Shown here: piece after piece, positions 6,067-6,431 of the stretch
Layout: each line of letters opens with the position of its first letter
Numbering within the stretch: the stretch's first letter is position 1
Source: an uncultured Lachnospiraceae bacterium
GTDB lineage: Bacteria; Bacillota_A; Clostridia; Lachnospirales; Lachnospiraceae
Direction: 5' to 3'
Length of the DNA stretch: 6,431 bases
NCBI GenBank assembly: GCA_902766415.1
Contig: CACXDR010000089.1
Span: forward strand, 1 to 6,431
Notes under the pieces: generated by a model
The model's database searches: none
Told to the model about the DNA's origin: nothing
The model's input: the letters and a program-made list of their open reading frames with translations, nothing else
Translations under genes and position numbers: made by a program

Positions 6067-6431
6067 TTGATCACCGGTGTCGGAACGGATATCCTTCCTG
6101 TGAGCCGCATGGAACGGGCGGCCGCGCGGGAATCCTTCTGCCGCCGCGTCTTTACGGAGGAAGAACGCCGGCAGGCGGAGGGCAGGGCGCCCTTTCTTGC
6201 CGGCTGTTTTGCTGTCAAGGAGGCGGTGGTGAAGTGCTTCGGGACGGGCTTCGCCGGCGTGGAGCCGGTCGAGGTCGAGGCCCTCAGGGACTCCCGCGGG
6301 CGTCCCTACGTGAGGCTTTACGGCGGGGCGCTGAAGCGCTACCGCGAGCTGGGGGGCACGGGGATCCAGGTCTCCATCTCTGACGCGGGCGACTATGTGG
6401 TCGCGTTCGCCGTGATGGAGGGGACGGTCCC
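6067..6431 (+). CDS. acpS: Holo-[acyl-carrier-protein] synthase (AcpS), cut by window end
   Basis: AcpS transfers the 4'-phosphopantetheine arm of coenzyme A to a serine of apo-acyl carrier protein, activating it for fatty acid synthesis in the cytoplasm. The start is TTG at 6067, preceded by AAGGAG (6051-6056) with 10 nt spacing; the nearby GTG at 6058 is followed by a stop two codons later. The 121 visible codons cover nearly the whole usual length (about 120-125). Family motifs are GVGTDI (4-9) with metal-binding Asp8, FAVKEAVVK (48-56) with catalytic-region Glu52 and Lys56, and GTG just after. The C-terminal motif reads VSISDAGDYVVAF (102-114). Most family members have SxSH here, so Asp106 replaces the usual His. 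The rest of the fold looks intact, so the enzyme is probably functional. It is the second gene of the rex operon; no separate promoter is evident in the 32-nt gap. Confidence 0.93.
   Translation, partial: MITGVGTDILPVSRMERAAARESFCRRVFTEEERRQAEGRAPFLAGCFAVKEAVVKCFGTGFAGVEPVEVEALRDSRGRPYVRLYGGALKRYRELGGTGIQVSISDAGDYVVAFAVMEGTV

Noticed and set aside
1..6431. CRISPR arrays, tRNA or rRNA genes, known riboswitches
   Set aside because: No regularly spaced repeats, tRNA-like cloverleaf or conserved rRNA or riboswitch cores were seen; nearly all of the window is coding.

Overview
The window looks like a chromosomal segment of a fairly GC-rich member of the Clostridia (Bacillota), most likely a Lachnospiraceae-type gut or rumen anaerobe. 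The basis is the Rex and AcpS sequence style (DNA-binding stretch reading TASQIRQDLNNFGGFGQQ), strong purine-rich Shine-Dalgarno sites, canonical sigma-A promoters with 17-bp spacers, and the abc-F / rex / acpS neighbourhood, which recalls B. subtilis, where ydiF lies close to rex (ydiH). The genus is not determined.

Layout: (1) 1-2143, minus strand: a two-gene unit read right to left. It starts at a promoter at 2115-2143, encodes a YdiF-like ABC-F ATPase (138-2090) and continues by a 4-bp ATGA overlap into a small membrane protein cut off by the window start. (2) 2147-5275: a self-contained single-gene cassette, also on the minus strand, with its own promoter (5213-5241), one long gene for a 978-residue soluble, probably helical protein of unknown function (2231-5167), and a strong intrinsic terminator (2141-2212). 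(3) 5276-6431, plus strand: promoter, a candidate Rex operator over the transcription start, rex (redox-sensing NADH/NAD+ repressor) and acpS (holo-ACP synthase, cut by the window end), arranged as an operon.

The main observation is at the borders of the cassette. An identical 12-bp sequence, AATTGACAAGAA, lies at 2135-2146 and 5276-5287. The left copy supplies the -35 box of the abc-F promoter (minus strand) and the right copy supplies the -35 box of the rex promoter (plus strand). Collapsing the two copies into one rebuilds a compact intergenic region in which abc-F and rex are divergent and share a single -35 element. The cassette also has clearly lower GC in sampled lines (about 50-52% against 68-70% in abc-F and rex). 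Together this suggests that the unknown gene was inserted into the middle of a shared divergent promoter, with duplication of the -35 box so that both neighbours kept working promoters. This is an inference from the sequence and needs comparison with an empty site in a relative.

Functionally, the flanking genes are housekeeping: translation (ABC-F), redox control (Rex) and activation of acyl carrier protein (AcpS). The central gene has no motif I can assign and looks like accessory cargo.
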